DNA of 64,000 nucleotides from Neisseria sicca (GTDB taxonomy: Bacteria; Pseudomonadota; Gammaproteobacteria; Burkholderiales; Neisseriaceae): NCBI RefSeq assembly GCF_003044565.1, contig NZ_POXG01000007.1, positions 62,001 through 126,000 on the forward strand, written 5' to 3'. This document shows positions 8,733-15,869 of the stretch, in pieces. Position 1 is the stretch's first letter. Every line of letters begins with the position of its first letter. A program made the position numbers and the translations under genes. The notes below the pieces were generated by a model. The model was not told where the DNA came from and did not search any database. It worked only from the letters and a program-made list of their open reading frames with translations.

Positions 8733-10022
8733 TTAATAATAAGCGATCTTGCTAATTTCGTAACGTTGATGGATTTCAGCATCTGGCAATACAAATTTTT
8801 GCCCATTGTTTTCAAGATACGCCTCTATCAACTCGAAATGATCGTCAAGTTTCAATTTCAATGTAGCAAACTGATTTATCGGAGGTGTACTGATATTATG
8901 CGCTCGAGTCCTCTCAGGAAACGCCTGCTGAAATGTCCTGTACAACCTATTTAATCGGATATCATCATATATTATTTTATAATCATTCTGTTCTCGTTCT
9001 TCAGTCTTAAATGGATGCAATCTGATGCCCCACCGATTACCCGTTTCTTTGTCTATTAACCATATCTTGATGTAAGTTGGCATCGCCTTCATTGCCTTCT
9101 TCTCTTCTTCTACCCTCTCCTTACCGATAGCCGTCCAGCGCTCCGTGTTAGCGAATTCCATATAGTATTCGCCGTTCCATTCCCCTCCATCGACTTCAAC
9201 CTCCAAGTTCCATGGATATTTCGTTTGCATCTGTTTGTACCACTCCGCACTCACCTTTTTGGGTCCATCTATATAAGTGTGATAGAAATTGGGGTGTTCT
9301 TTACGGACTCTGTCTAAATATTCTTTCCGTTCTTCCTGATTGTGAAAACCTGCGACTTTGTAATACCATATTTCATTAAAGTGATGTTTGGCAGCCTCTT
9401 CCACAGAAGGCATGATTTCTTTTGCCTGCCAGGACATCAATTCCTTGCGAATAAATACATTGGTAAGGTTCAGCGTCACCCAGCCGTCAGGAGCAACAGC
9501 CAATTCAAAATCATTGGGAGATTCATATTGCGGAGTTTCTGTGTCCTCTACTGCATTATTGAATACCCTGTAACTTTTTGCCATCATAGGACGTATCTTT
9601 TCGGTTGGAAGGGCTTCATCCAACTGATAAAATTTATTTTCAAACTGAGAGGAATAGGTAAAAGTCAGCCTTTCGGGAAGTAAATCAAACTCTGCCGTTC
9701 TTCCCAAATACCCTCCTCTTCCCCATATAGAACCCGTACCAAAGAAATTTCGCAATACTGTTCCGTTCTGCAAATAAAAATCAGAACTGTACTTATTTGA
9801 TACATCTATTGCTTCTGCATCCAATGTTAAATATGAAGAATTTTCCGGTGTGGCGTTAACCAATATTGCATCTGCCATCGTAATTCCCCAAACCATGCCT
9901 TTTCCCTGTTCGGGATTGCCATTGCCTTCAATCATTCTATTTAATCCTATGTTTGCCAATACAATACTCAGATAGCCCGCTGCTACCATGCCTAACAGTA
10001 AATTTGTTTTCCTGTGTTTCAT
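8733..10022 (-). CDS. DUF2931-like protein, candidate immunity or accessory factor
   Basis: 429 residues. The N-terminus has a positively charged MKHRKTN stretch and a hydrophobic helix (8-27), so it is probably membrane-anchored or exported; there is no lipobox Cys. The segment LPERLTFTYSSQFENKFYQL resembles the core of DUF2931 proteins found in T6SS effector loci. The rest contains many aromatic and charged residues (HFNEIWYYKVAGF). The ATG overlaps a meningococcal-dialect DUS (10022-10033), whose AGG serves as the ribosome binding site. It lies between a small TM gene and the lipase. A periplasm-facing immunity role is plausible but not shown; the family call is tentative. Confidence 0.7.
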   Translation of the reverse strand: MKHRKTNLLLGMVAAGYLSIVLANIGLNRMIEGNGNPEQGKGMVWGITMADAILVNATPENSSYLTLDAEAIDVSNKYSSDFYLQNGTVLRNFFGTGSIWGRGGYLGRTAEFDLLPERLTFTYSSQFENKFYQLDEALPTEKIRPMMAKSYRVFNNAVEDTETPQYESPNDFELAVAPDGWVTLNLTNVFIRKELMSWQAKEIMPSVEEAAKHHFNEIWYYKVAGFHNQEERKEYLDRVRKEHPNFYHTYIDGPKKVSAEWYKQMQTKYPWNLEVEVDGGEWNGEYYMEFANTERWTAIGKERVEEEKKAMKAMPTYIKIWLIDKETGNRWGIRLHPFKTEEREQNDYKIIYDDIRLNRLYRTFQQAFPERTRAHNISTPPINQFATLKLKLDDHFELIEAYLENNGQKFVLPDAEIHQRYEISKIAYY

Positions 10023-10033
10023 TCAGACGGCCT
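10022..10033 (-). other. AG-dialect DUS overlapping a start codon
   Basis: On the minus strand this reads AGGCCGTCTGAA and runs into ATG. It is the dialect of meningococcus and relatives, not the AGGTCGTCTGAA that dominates this window, and it also supplies the Shine-Dalgarno AGG for the DUF2931-like gene. Confidence 0.8.
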
Positions 10034-10043
10034 TTTTACTATC

Positions 10044-10253
10044 TTATTGATTCCAATAAAGATACGAATTAATGATATCAATCCAGTATCCGTAAGTTAC
10101 CCAGCCATTGAGCAGAATGAAAACAACTGCACAATATTTCCAATGACGGTTTTGATACATTCTAATGATACAGTAGGCATTAACAACCAGAAAAAAAATG
10201 TATCTGCCAATCTCCTCCCACAATATCTGAAACGTTAATACCAAATATCCCAT
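10044..10253 (-). CDS. small two-TM protein (69 aa) between vgrG and effector genes
   Basis: A short AT-rich gene of unknown family with two hydrophobic helices (about YIFFLVVNAYCII and YCAVVFILLNGWV) joined by a basic MYQNRHWK turn, and an aromatic C-terminus. The chosen ATG (10251-10253) is preceded by AGGGATATTGGAT; a TTG two codons upstream is an alternative. It lies 20 bp after vgrG and 21 bp before the DUF2931-like gene, so it is almost certainly cotranscribed. It may be a membrane immunity partner, but nothing in the sequence proves this. Confidence 0.6.
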   Translation of the reverse strand: MGYLVLTFQILWEEIGRYIFFLVVNAYCIIRMYQNRHWKYCAVVFILLNGWVTYGYWIDIINSYLYWNQ

Positions 10254-10273
10254 ATCCAATATCCCTATATCAT

Positions 10274-12757
10274 TTAAATTTCTTTAGATTCTTCATCATC
10301 AGATTCAAAAACCATCCCCTCCAGTTTACTTCCTGAATATACCCTGAATGCCTCCCCTTTTTCATTGGTTACACCTCGATAAATTTCACCGTTTGCCATA
10401 GTAATTTTATAAGCAAAATTAGGGATAGGCATACCTGTACGTTCATCTTTTAATACAAACATTTCGTCATTTCCTGGATTAGGGATCGCCAAAGGATAGT
10501 CCTCGGAATGATTGGCTGTCACATGAAATGGAGCTCTAAAACGCAACATTTTTGGACCACCAATTTCAACCTCTCCATTTTTAATTCGAATGTAAGCTCC
10601 CTGACTAACTAACAAAATTCCTTTATCTGATGCAATCGTAATTTCACCTTCTGTACTGGTTAAGGCCGAATTTTTTCGTGCATTAATCTGCAATTCACCA
10701 TTTTGTGCCTGAATAGCCACTTTACCTTTATTCGCTTGTATTTTCATTCCACTATTTTGGGCAAACAGATTAAGACTATCTGCAGCATGAACAGTAAAAT
10801 TTTTTCCTGAAGTTATGCCTGTATTTTGTCCACTAACTAAATTAATAAACTCTTTTGCTGTATGAATTTGGCTTTTCGAAGTTGCACTAGCAATACCATT
10901 TGGAGCGGATTGGATAATCCCTGCTTGTTTTAATTCTTTAAGGCTATTTTCCAGTTGCTCCCTCTGTATCTTAATTTCTGCCAATTCATTTTGTGCACTT
11001 TGCGCAGCTTTATCCAAGCTTTGAGCTAATCCTAACATTTCCTCTAGAACACTTATAGCCTCATGCATATTTAATACTTTATCAGATGGACTCTTACCGT
11101 CTGCACTGATTAATATACCATTGCCAGCCCTTACCGCACCCCAGCCGTCGGTTCTGAGTTCAAAGCCTTCGCCGTTCTCTCCGCGTTTTGTCCTACCGCT
11201 GTCGACGATGTGGCCGAGGTTGAGTTGGGATTTTTGGTAGTCGGTGGCGAGTTTGATGTGTTCCTGACCTTTTTGGTCTTCCATCCTGAGTTTGTTGTTC
11301 GCCCAGGTACGGATGACGTTCCTTGTGTTCCAATCGGCAGGGATGTGGTCGGGATGGGCGCTGTCGTGCATGACGCCGGAGATATACGGGCGATCGGGGT
11401 TACCTTGGACGAAGGACAGCATGACTTCGGTGCCTTCGTGCAGGGGGAAGTGGATGCCGTATTCGGGACCGGCATAGGGTTTGGCGAGTCGGACGGGACG
11501 GCTTTCTCCGCCGGGGCTCCATTCGTCCAAATCAAACGGCAGTTTGACGCGGTAGCGTCCCATGTCGTCGATGTAGGCGTAGGTGCAGTTCTCCGCCGCG
11601 GTCACCCGTGCGGGCAGTGTGCCGGCGATATGGGGACGTGGGGTGGTGCGTTCGGGACGGAAGGCGAGTTGGGCGGGTATGGCGGTAAAGGTGTGGCTGT
11701 AGGCGCTATCGCGGCTGCCGCTGTGTTCCATACTGAGTACCAGCCAGCCGTCGGGGGCTTCGGGGAAGGCGGTATCGGTTTGGAACACTTTCATCGGTGC
11801 CATCGAAACGACGTTGCCGCTGCCGTTGGCGACGGTTTGGCGGCAGAGGACGGCTTCGTTCAACAGGGTCGTCTGAACTTTGGCTTCATCGGTTGTTTTA
11901 GGGTGAAGCCCCCAGTTTTGCTGTTTGCCCAATAAGACGGTATTGTCGGCAGATTCTTCGGATTGTTTGTTGTCGGTTTCTGCGAAGAGGTCGGTATCGG
12001 CGGTGCGGTAGTTGTAGTCGGCACTGCGTATGCCTTCGACGATGGGGTTGTGGCGGATGCTTAAGTTGAACAGTGCTTCGGTACCGACGCTTTCCAATCC
12101 GGCATGGGGACGGTAGGAAACGGGTAGGCTTTGGTCGCGGAAGTAGTGTTCGGGACTGTCGCCGAAGACGACCACATCGCCATGTTGTTCATTCTGCTCG
12201 AAGGCATACCAAATGCCTTCTTCCTCACACAGACGGTTGATAAAGGCGAAGTCGCTTTCGAGATACTGGGTCACATACTCGCGTACGGTGTAACTGCGGC
12301 TTTTTTGGAAACGGTAATCCACACCGGAGAAGCCGTGGTGTTTGAAGACGGCGGCAACGATATCGGGGACGGTTTGGTTTTGAAACAGTCGGGAAGATTG
12401 GAAATGTTTTAAAGCCGCGAAACGCGGCTCTAAAACAAAGCGGTAAACGGTTTCATCCTTGGATACCGACAGCTTCTCACACGAAGTCACGATGCCCTGC
12501 CATTGTTTCGCCGGAGGCTCGTCTGAACCGGCTGCGAAGGCGGCGGCGACTTCGGACAATACGGCTTCCTGCGGACGGATTTCAAACGCTGCGCGTTGGT
12601 TGAGGTAGGAAGACAACGGCAGGGAGGAATCGGTGGAGGTGGCGGTGATTTCGACGCGGTAGGCGGTGTTGGCGGCTTCGGAGGCGGTGAAGGATTTGAC
12701 GGAGAGGGACGGGGAGAAACGGGCGAAGGTGAGGTGGTAGGATTGGCGGGCAGTCAT
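10274..12757 (-). CDS. vgrG: type VI secretion spike protein VgrG with transthyretin-like tail
   Basis: 827 residues. Residues 1 to about 540 form the VgrG core: the gp27-like base (with DFAFINRLCEEEGIWYAFEQ at about 170-190) and the gp5-like OB-fold (GPEYGIHFPLHEGTEVMLSF). A helical coiled-coil segment follows (564-613), then a DUF2345-type beta-prism extension (about 615-745). The C-terminal domain (764-827, with YKITMANGEIYRGVTNEKGE) resembles the transthyretin-like domains that dock Tle1 lipases. The core is GC-rich, while everything after about 11,125 (residue 544) is AT-rich like the downstream cargo genes, so the gene is a mosaic. The Shine-Dalgarno is weak. No T6SS sheath or baseplate genes are in the window, so this is an orphan vgrG. 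Confidence 0.93.
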   Translation of the reverse strand: MTARQSYHLTFARFSPSLSVKSFTASEAANTAYRVEITATSTDSSLPLSSYLNQRAAFEIRPQEAVLSEVAAAFAAGSDEPPAKQWQGIVTSCEKLSVSKDETVYRFVLEPRFAALKHFQSSRLFQNQTVPDIVAAVFKHHGFSGVDYRFQKSRSYTVREYVTQYLESDFAFINRLCEEEGIWYAFEQNEQHGDVVVFGDSPEHYFRDQSLPVSYRPHAGLESVGTEALFNLSIRHNPIVEGIRSADYNYRTADTDLFAETDNKQSEESADNTVLLGKQQNWGLHPKTTDEAKVQTTLLNEAVLCRQTVANGSGNVVSMAPMKVFQTDTAFPEAPDGWLVLSMEHSGSRDSAYSHTFTAIPAQLAFRPERTTPRPHIAGTLPARVTAAENCTYAYIDDMGRYRVKLPFDLDEWSPGGESRPVRLAKPYAGPEYGIHFPLHEGTEVMLSFVQGNPDRPYISGVMHDSAHPDHIPADWNTRNVIRTWANNKLRMEDQKGQEHIKLATDYQKSQLNLGHIVDSGRTKRGENGEGFELRTDGWGAVRAGNGILISADGKSPSDKVLNMHEAISVLEEMLGLAQSLDKAAQSAQNELAEIKIQREQLENSLKELKQAGIIQSAPNGIASATSKSQIHTAKEFINLVSGQNTGITSGKNFTVHAADSLNLFAQNSGMKIQANKGKVAIQAQNGELQINARKNSALTSTEGEITIASDKGILLVSQGAYIRIKNGEVEIGGPKMLRFRAPFHVTANHSEDYPLAIPNPGNDEMFVLKDERTGMPIPNFAYKITMANGEIYRGVTNEKGEAFRVYSGSKLEGMVFESDDEESKEI

Positions 12758-12856
12758 GGCGTTGAATTTAAAGATGACAATGAGGTTCGTATGGTAACTC
12801 GAATGGCATCAACAGTAAAGCAGATGGGATAAACGGTAGAAAGGTCGTCTGAATGG
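12757..12856 (-). repeat. diverged duplicated upstream region, copy 1 (vgrG)
   Basis: About 100 bp from the DUS (CCATTCAGACGACC) through the promoter to the vgrG start match 14040-14137 at roughly 70 percent by eye. Shared blocks include TTATCCCAT, GCTTTAC, ATACGAACC and TTGTCAT. Confidence 0.7.
12791..12819 (-). promoter_or_regulatory. sigma-70-like promoter of vgrG operon
   Basis: TTTACT (12814-12819) and TACCAT (12791-12796) are separated by 17 bp, 34 bp upstream of the vgrG ATG. The same arrangement is conserved in a diverged copy upstream of the DUF3304-like gene (14072-14100), which supports it. Confidence 0.6.
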
Positions 12857-12873
12857 AGGTTTTCAGACGACCT
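12842..12873 (-). terminator. DUS hairpin between the 120-aa gene and vgrG
   Basis: AGGTCGTCTGAA (12842-12853) faces its complement (12862-12873) over an 8-nt loop. It follows the 120-aa gene by 75 bp and sits just upstream of the vgrG promoter, so it would insulate the two units. Confidence 0.6.
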
Positions 12874-12948
12874 ACTTTGGGGATAAAAATCTAATCTCAA
12901 CCTGTTTATACATATCTCATACTCGCTGCGGACATAGATAAAGACACA

Positions 12949-13311
12949 CTAATCATTTTCTACATAAATATGGCAACCCAACCATTTTTTTAATGATATG
13001 AAATACAAATTATTCAATTCATGTGCAAAGGGAGTGCCATATTCACTGACCATAACAGTATATTCCTCTAACAAGGAAAAGGTATCATCGGATATTGAAA
13101 GAATAAGCTGACCGTCAGTTACATCAAACTCATCTTCATCATTTGAATTCAGAAAAATTCTAAAGGAAAGGTTATATTCTTTCTTGCGCTTTGTTAAAAA
13201 AACTTGCCCCTCCCAATAATTCCCTTCTCTTTGTAATGAAGACATTATTTCCTTTAAATCATTTATTTTTACATGCCAATTTATACTGTCACGTCTGATT
13301 TCTAAATTCAT
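12949..13311 (-). CDS. unknown 120-aa protein upstream of vgrG
   Basis: An AT-rich gene of unrecognised family. The chosen start ATG (13309-13311) has GAGAGGAAAT in front, better than an in-frame ATG 19 codons upstream. The protein is acidic and predicted mostly beta, with no signal peptide or membrane helix (MNLEIRRDSINWHVKINDL...). It contains SNDEDEFDVTDGQLILSIS and ends with a hydrophobic and aromatic YFISLKKWLGCHIYVEND. It follows the DUF3304-like gene and precedes vgrG. Small beta-rich acidic proteins in such places are often immunity proteins; that is inference. Confidence 0.65.
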   Translation of the reverse strand: MNLEIRRDSINWHVKINDLKEIMSSLQREGNYWEGQVFLTKRKKEYNLSFRIFLNSNDEDEFDVTDGQLILSISDDTFSLLEEYTVMVSEYGTPFAHELNNLYFISLKKWLGCHIYVEND

Positions 13312-13467
13312 ATTTCCTCTCGACAACAAATATTCGGACTGGCGACATAAGTCATTCCGACCACCCAATAACCCGTAAGAAATAGCTGATAGGGCACGCT
13401 ATTTATATAAAACATTTTTTGTGAAAATCATTATTCAGCTTTGCTCATCATTTCGCCCCATCTTAAT

Positions 13468-14007
13468 TTAAAAATCCGGATTTTCCTTACGGTATGCTTC
13501 GTTATCTTTTTTCAAAGTTTCATGAAACTGATGCATCGGATTTTCCGGTCTCTGCCTACCGTAACTTGAAATTAATACACGCACTGAATAATCCGGCAAA
13601 ATGTGAAACTGCAATAATCCGTTGTCTTCATCGGTAAATTTATCTACCTTAGCATTAACGTTACGCTCTTCAAATTCATTTTTATCCGTGCTTATCATCA
13701 AAGTCAGAGGCAGCGTCATCCCCTCATGCCAGCGCGGGATGGAAACGCAACATTGTCCACCTCCTTCCTCTGCATAAGGACTGATTCCACCTAAATGCCA
13801 TGTTTGCCCGACCTGTTGATAAAAAATCGTTACACCTCGGTCGGAATAGTTGTTGAGCATAAATGAAAACGAGCGTTCCTGATCGGTATCCACAAAAAAA
13901 TCATCCTTTTGATTGAAGATTTCTTTTATTGAAGAAGCATAGATTGATAGAACCGGAAGAGCGGCGACTAAAACGACCAAGCCCAAAACCCTAAATATTT
14001 TTTTCAT
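13468..14007 (-). CDS. DUF3304-like exported protein near vgrG
   Basis: 179 residues starting MKKIFRVLGLVVLVAALPVL, an apparent signal peptide or anchor (1-25). The stretch GGGQCCVSIPRWHEGMTLPL (about residues 83-102) resembles the GG-CCVxLPxxWxPGMT core of DUF3304 proteins common in T6SS effector loci. This ATG has AAAAAGGAAAAAA before it. A longer reading from 14061 is unlikely because it would begin at the predicted transcription start. A 10-bp perfect dyad (14024-14044) lies in the 5' leader. Function unknown; exported immunity or accessory roles are possible. Confidence 0.75.
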   Translation of the reverse strand: MKKIFRVLGLVVLVAALPVLSIYASSIKEIFNQKDDFFVDTDQERSFSFMLNNYSDRGVTIFYQQVGQTWHLGGISPYAEEGGGQCCVSIPRWHEGMTLPLTLMISTDKNEFEERNVNAKVDKFTDEDNGLLQFHILPDYSVRVLISSYGRQRPENPMHQFHETLKKDNEAYRKENPDF

Positions 14008-14023
14008 TTTTTTTCCTTTTTGT

Positions 14024-14044
14024 CTGCCATAAGGCTTATGGCAG
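14024..14044. promoter_or_regulatory. perfect 10-bp dyad in leader of DUF3304-like gene
   Basis: CTGCCATAAG and its exact complement CTTATGGCAG are separated by one base. The site lies between the predicted transcription start and the ribosome binding site, so it could be an operator or an RNA hairpin close to the Shine-Dalgarno. Confidence 0.5.
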
Positions 14045-14137
14045 CGCATTTTAAATGACAACGTGGTTCGTATAGTAGCTTGAACGATGTAATGGGTAAA
14101 GCGAATGGGATAACTGGCTAATGGGTCGTCTGAATGG
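14040..14137 (-). repeat. diverged duplicated upstream region, copy 2
   Basis: The partner of 12757-12856. Its 3' end (CGCTGCCATAAG) aligns with the vgrG start region (AACGCCATGACTG), so it may be what remains of another vgrG start. Confidence 0.65.
14072..14100 (-). promoter_or_regulatory. sigma-70-like promoter of DUF3304-like gene
   Basis: TTTACC (14095-14100), a 17-bp spacer and TACTAT (14072-14077). It is the paralogue of the vgrG promoter and places transcription start near 14065. Confidence 0.6.
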
Positions 14138-14207
14138 TGTTTTGTTGGCGTTGTTTCTTTCAGACGAGCTTTGATGTGCGTCTCTCCTGACGTTATTGAT
14201 TTAAAAT

Positions 14208-14244
14208 AAAGGTCGTCTGAAATCTTAGATTTCAGACGACCTTT
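14208..14244 (-). terminator. DUS hairpin terminator of FMN reductase gene
   Basis: An 18-bp perfect stem (AAAGGTCGTCTGAAATCT and complement) with a one-base loop, 70 bp past the stop of the oxidoreductase gene. T-rich sequence flanks it on the plus side. Confidence 0.7.
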
Positions 14245-14313
14245 TTCTGCATTAAACCTTCGATGTTTAGAAAGTCAGCTATTTTCTAACAGTCAACAGT
14301 TTTTCTGTTGGTT

Positions 14314-14880
14314 TTATTTGGGGTTTTTCTCGATGAGGGCGACAAGTTGGTCGATATAGCCTTGAACGAAGCTTCTCGCTGATTCGATGAGTTTGCCGTT
14401 GTCGTCAAATAAGGTGGGGGAGTTGCCGAGGAAGACTTCGGGCTGTCCGGTCAGCGGCATATTGAAGTAGGACAAGGCAAGGCGCAGGTTTTTTTGCGAG
14501 CTGTAACCGCCCATTTTGCCGACGGAATGGCTGATGATGCCTGCGGGCGTGTTTTTCCATGCGACGTCGGCGTTGGGTTTGGAGCCGATGTCTACCGCGT
14601 TTTTCAGGCAGGCGGGGACGGTGCGGTTGTTTTCGGAGGTAACGAACAATACGCCGTCGGAGGCTTTGATGGTTTCGCGGAAGGCGGTGTAGCTTTCGGG
14701 CGTGGGGAAGTCGGTTTCGGCGGGGTCGTCGTAGTCGAAATTGTAGAGCGGCAAGCCGCCGATTTCGACGATTTGGGCTTCGTAGCCTTCGGGGAACATG
14801 GGGATGACGTTTTGCGCCACTTTGCGGGCGAACGAGCCTTTACGCAGGCTGCCTACTAAAATGCTGACTTTTTTTGCCAT
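14314..14880 (-). CDS. NADPH-dependent FMN reductase (YieF/ChrR-like)
   Basis: A 188-residue flavodoxin-fold oxidoreductase. The FMN phosphate loop GSLRKGSFARK follows the first strand (residues 10-20). The motif PLYNFDYDDP and the flavin-contacting segment TSENNRTVPACLKNAVD are typical of the NAD(P)H:quinone/chromate reductase family, where the usual text is PEYNxSxPGxLKNAID. Here it is altered to ENNRTVPACLKN. It probably reduces quinones or other electrophiles in the cytoplasm. The ATG is preceded by AGGAGAAAATTC. Single gene with a DUS terminator. Confidence 0.88.
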   Translation of the reverse strand: MAKKVSILVGSLRKGSFARKVAQNVIPMFPEGYEAQIVEIGGLPLYNFDYDDPAETDFPTPESYTAFRETIKASDGVLFVTSENNRTVPACLKNAVDIGSKPNADVAWKNTPAGIISHSVGKMGGYSSQKNLRLALSYFNMPLTGQPEVFLGNSPTLFDDNGKLIESARSFVQGYIDQLVALIEKNPK

Positions 14881-15191
14881 GAATTTTCTCCTGATTGTGT
14901 GAAAATAATAACGATTCTTAAATTCATTTTAAAACTGTCAGCCGATTGTCGTCAATCCTATTGAGTGCAAATTGACCATTCATTCTGCGCAAAGTGAATC
15001 TGAACTGAGGAATCGGTGTGATGGCGGTTTGCCTACCTCTCCCCTGCTCAGGTTTCGAGACGGTCATTTCCTAAATTGCTGGGACAGTATCGGCTCAGCA
15101 ATCATCGAGGTCGTCTGAAAACCCTATCGGGCATGAATCAAGACGACAATGCTATAATCCATCCTAAAATTTTTATCTTGAAGAACACGCC
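14881..15191. other. 311-bp divergent promoter region
   Basis: The gap between the oxidoreductase gene (minus) and tsaB (plus). It contains one DUS (15108-15119) and the tsaB extended -10 element. Nothing else recognisable. Confidence 0.5.
15150..15158 (+). promoter_or_regulatory. extended -10 promoter element for tsaB
   Basis: TGCTATAAT is a consensus extended -10 (TGnTATAAT), 34 bp upstream of the tsaB ATG. No good -35 is seen, as is common for extended -10 promoters. Confidence 0.55.
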
Positions 15192-15869
15192 ATGCAAGCC
15201 GATTTCAGACGACCTGTCCTTGCCATCGACACCAGCACTTCCTACCTGTCCCTCGCGTTGCAAACCGACGGGCAGATTGTTTCGTTTCATGAAGACGTCG
15301 GCACGAAGCAATCCGATTTGATTCTGCCGCAGATTCGTGTTTTGTTTGAACAAGCGGGTATTACGGCGGCGGATTTGGGCGTGATTGTCTATGCACAAGG
15401 TCCCGGGGCGTTTACCGGTTTGCGTATCGGGACAGGCGTGGCGCAAGGTTTGGCGACGCCGTTTGGCACGCCCCTCATCGGTATCCCCTGTCTGAATGCG
15501 GCGGCGTATCTGCTGCCCGAACAAAGCTGCGTACTGGCAGCGACCGACGCGCGTATGGGCGAGGTGTTTTACGCATGGTTCGACACGGACGCGCACCAGC
15601 GGCTTGGCGATTATCAGGTCGGCAAAGCGGCTGAAATTGTCGAACCCGAAGGTCGTGCGTTTACCGGCGGCATAGGCAATGCGTTTGCCCTGACCGATGC
15701 ACCGCCCTTTGCCGGTACGCCGCAAATGCCTGCCGCGTCCGACTATCTCAAGCTGGCACTGAGCGGGCGTTATCCCGCGTCCGATGCGGCACACGCCGAA
15801 TTGCTTTATGTCCGCAACAAAGTCGCCCTGACCGCCAAAGAGCAGGCAGAACGGAAAGCGCAGGCATGA
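15192..15869 (+). CDS. tsaB: tRNA threonylcarbamoyladenosine biosynthesis protein TsaB
   Basis: 225 residues of the ASKHA fold: LAIDTSTSYLSLAL at the N-terminus and GPGAFTGLRIGTGVAQGLA (about 75-93), the TsaB signature. TsaB pairs with TsaD and TsaE to place t6A on A37 of ANN-decoding tRNAs; it is essential in most bacteria. Codons 4-8 are built from a complete DUS (15203-15214), so the uptake word is translated as the peptide FRRP. It overlaps rimI by 4 bp (ATGA), giving a translationally coupled tsaB-rimI pair common in proteobacteria. Confidence 0.95.
   Translation: MQADFRRPVLAIDTSTSYLSLALQTDGQIVSFHEDVGTKQSDLILPQIRVLFEQAGITAADLGVIVYAQGPGAFTGLRIGTGVAQGLATPFGTPLIGIPCLNAAAYLLPEQSCVLAATDARMGEVFYAWFDTDAHQRLGDYQVGKAAEIVEPEGRAFTGGIGNAFALTDAPPFAGTPQMPAASDYLKLALSGRYPASDAAHAELLYVRNKVALTAKEQAERKAQA

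Larger units (their letters stand above)
14008..14313. other. 306-bp gap upstream of DUF3304-like gene
   Basis: It holds the leader dyad, the duplicated promoter region, DUS copies near 14124-14136 and 14158-14167, and the DUS terminator of the FMN reductase gene. There is no further ORF of note. It marks the upstream edge of the accessory block. Confidence 0.6.

Noticed and set aside
6000-14100. Prophage or insertion sequence as source of the AT-rich block
   Set aside because: No integrase, transposase, att duplication or phage structural genes are seen; T6SS cargo exchange by transformation explains it better.
3118-15099. 15-bp word CAGTATCGGCTCAGC at 3118-3132 and 15085-15099
   Set aside because: Only two copies, no shared flanks; could be chance or a small remnant.
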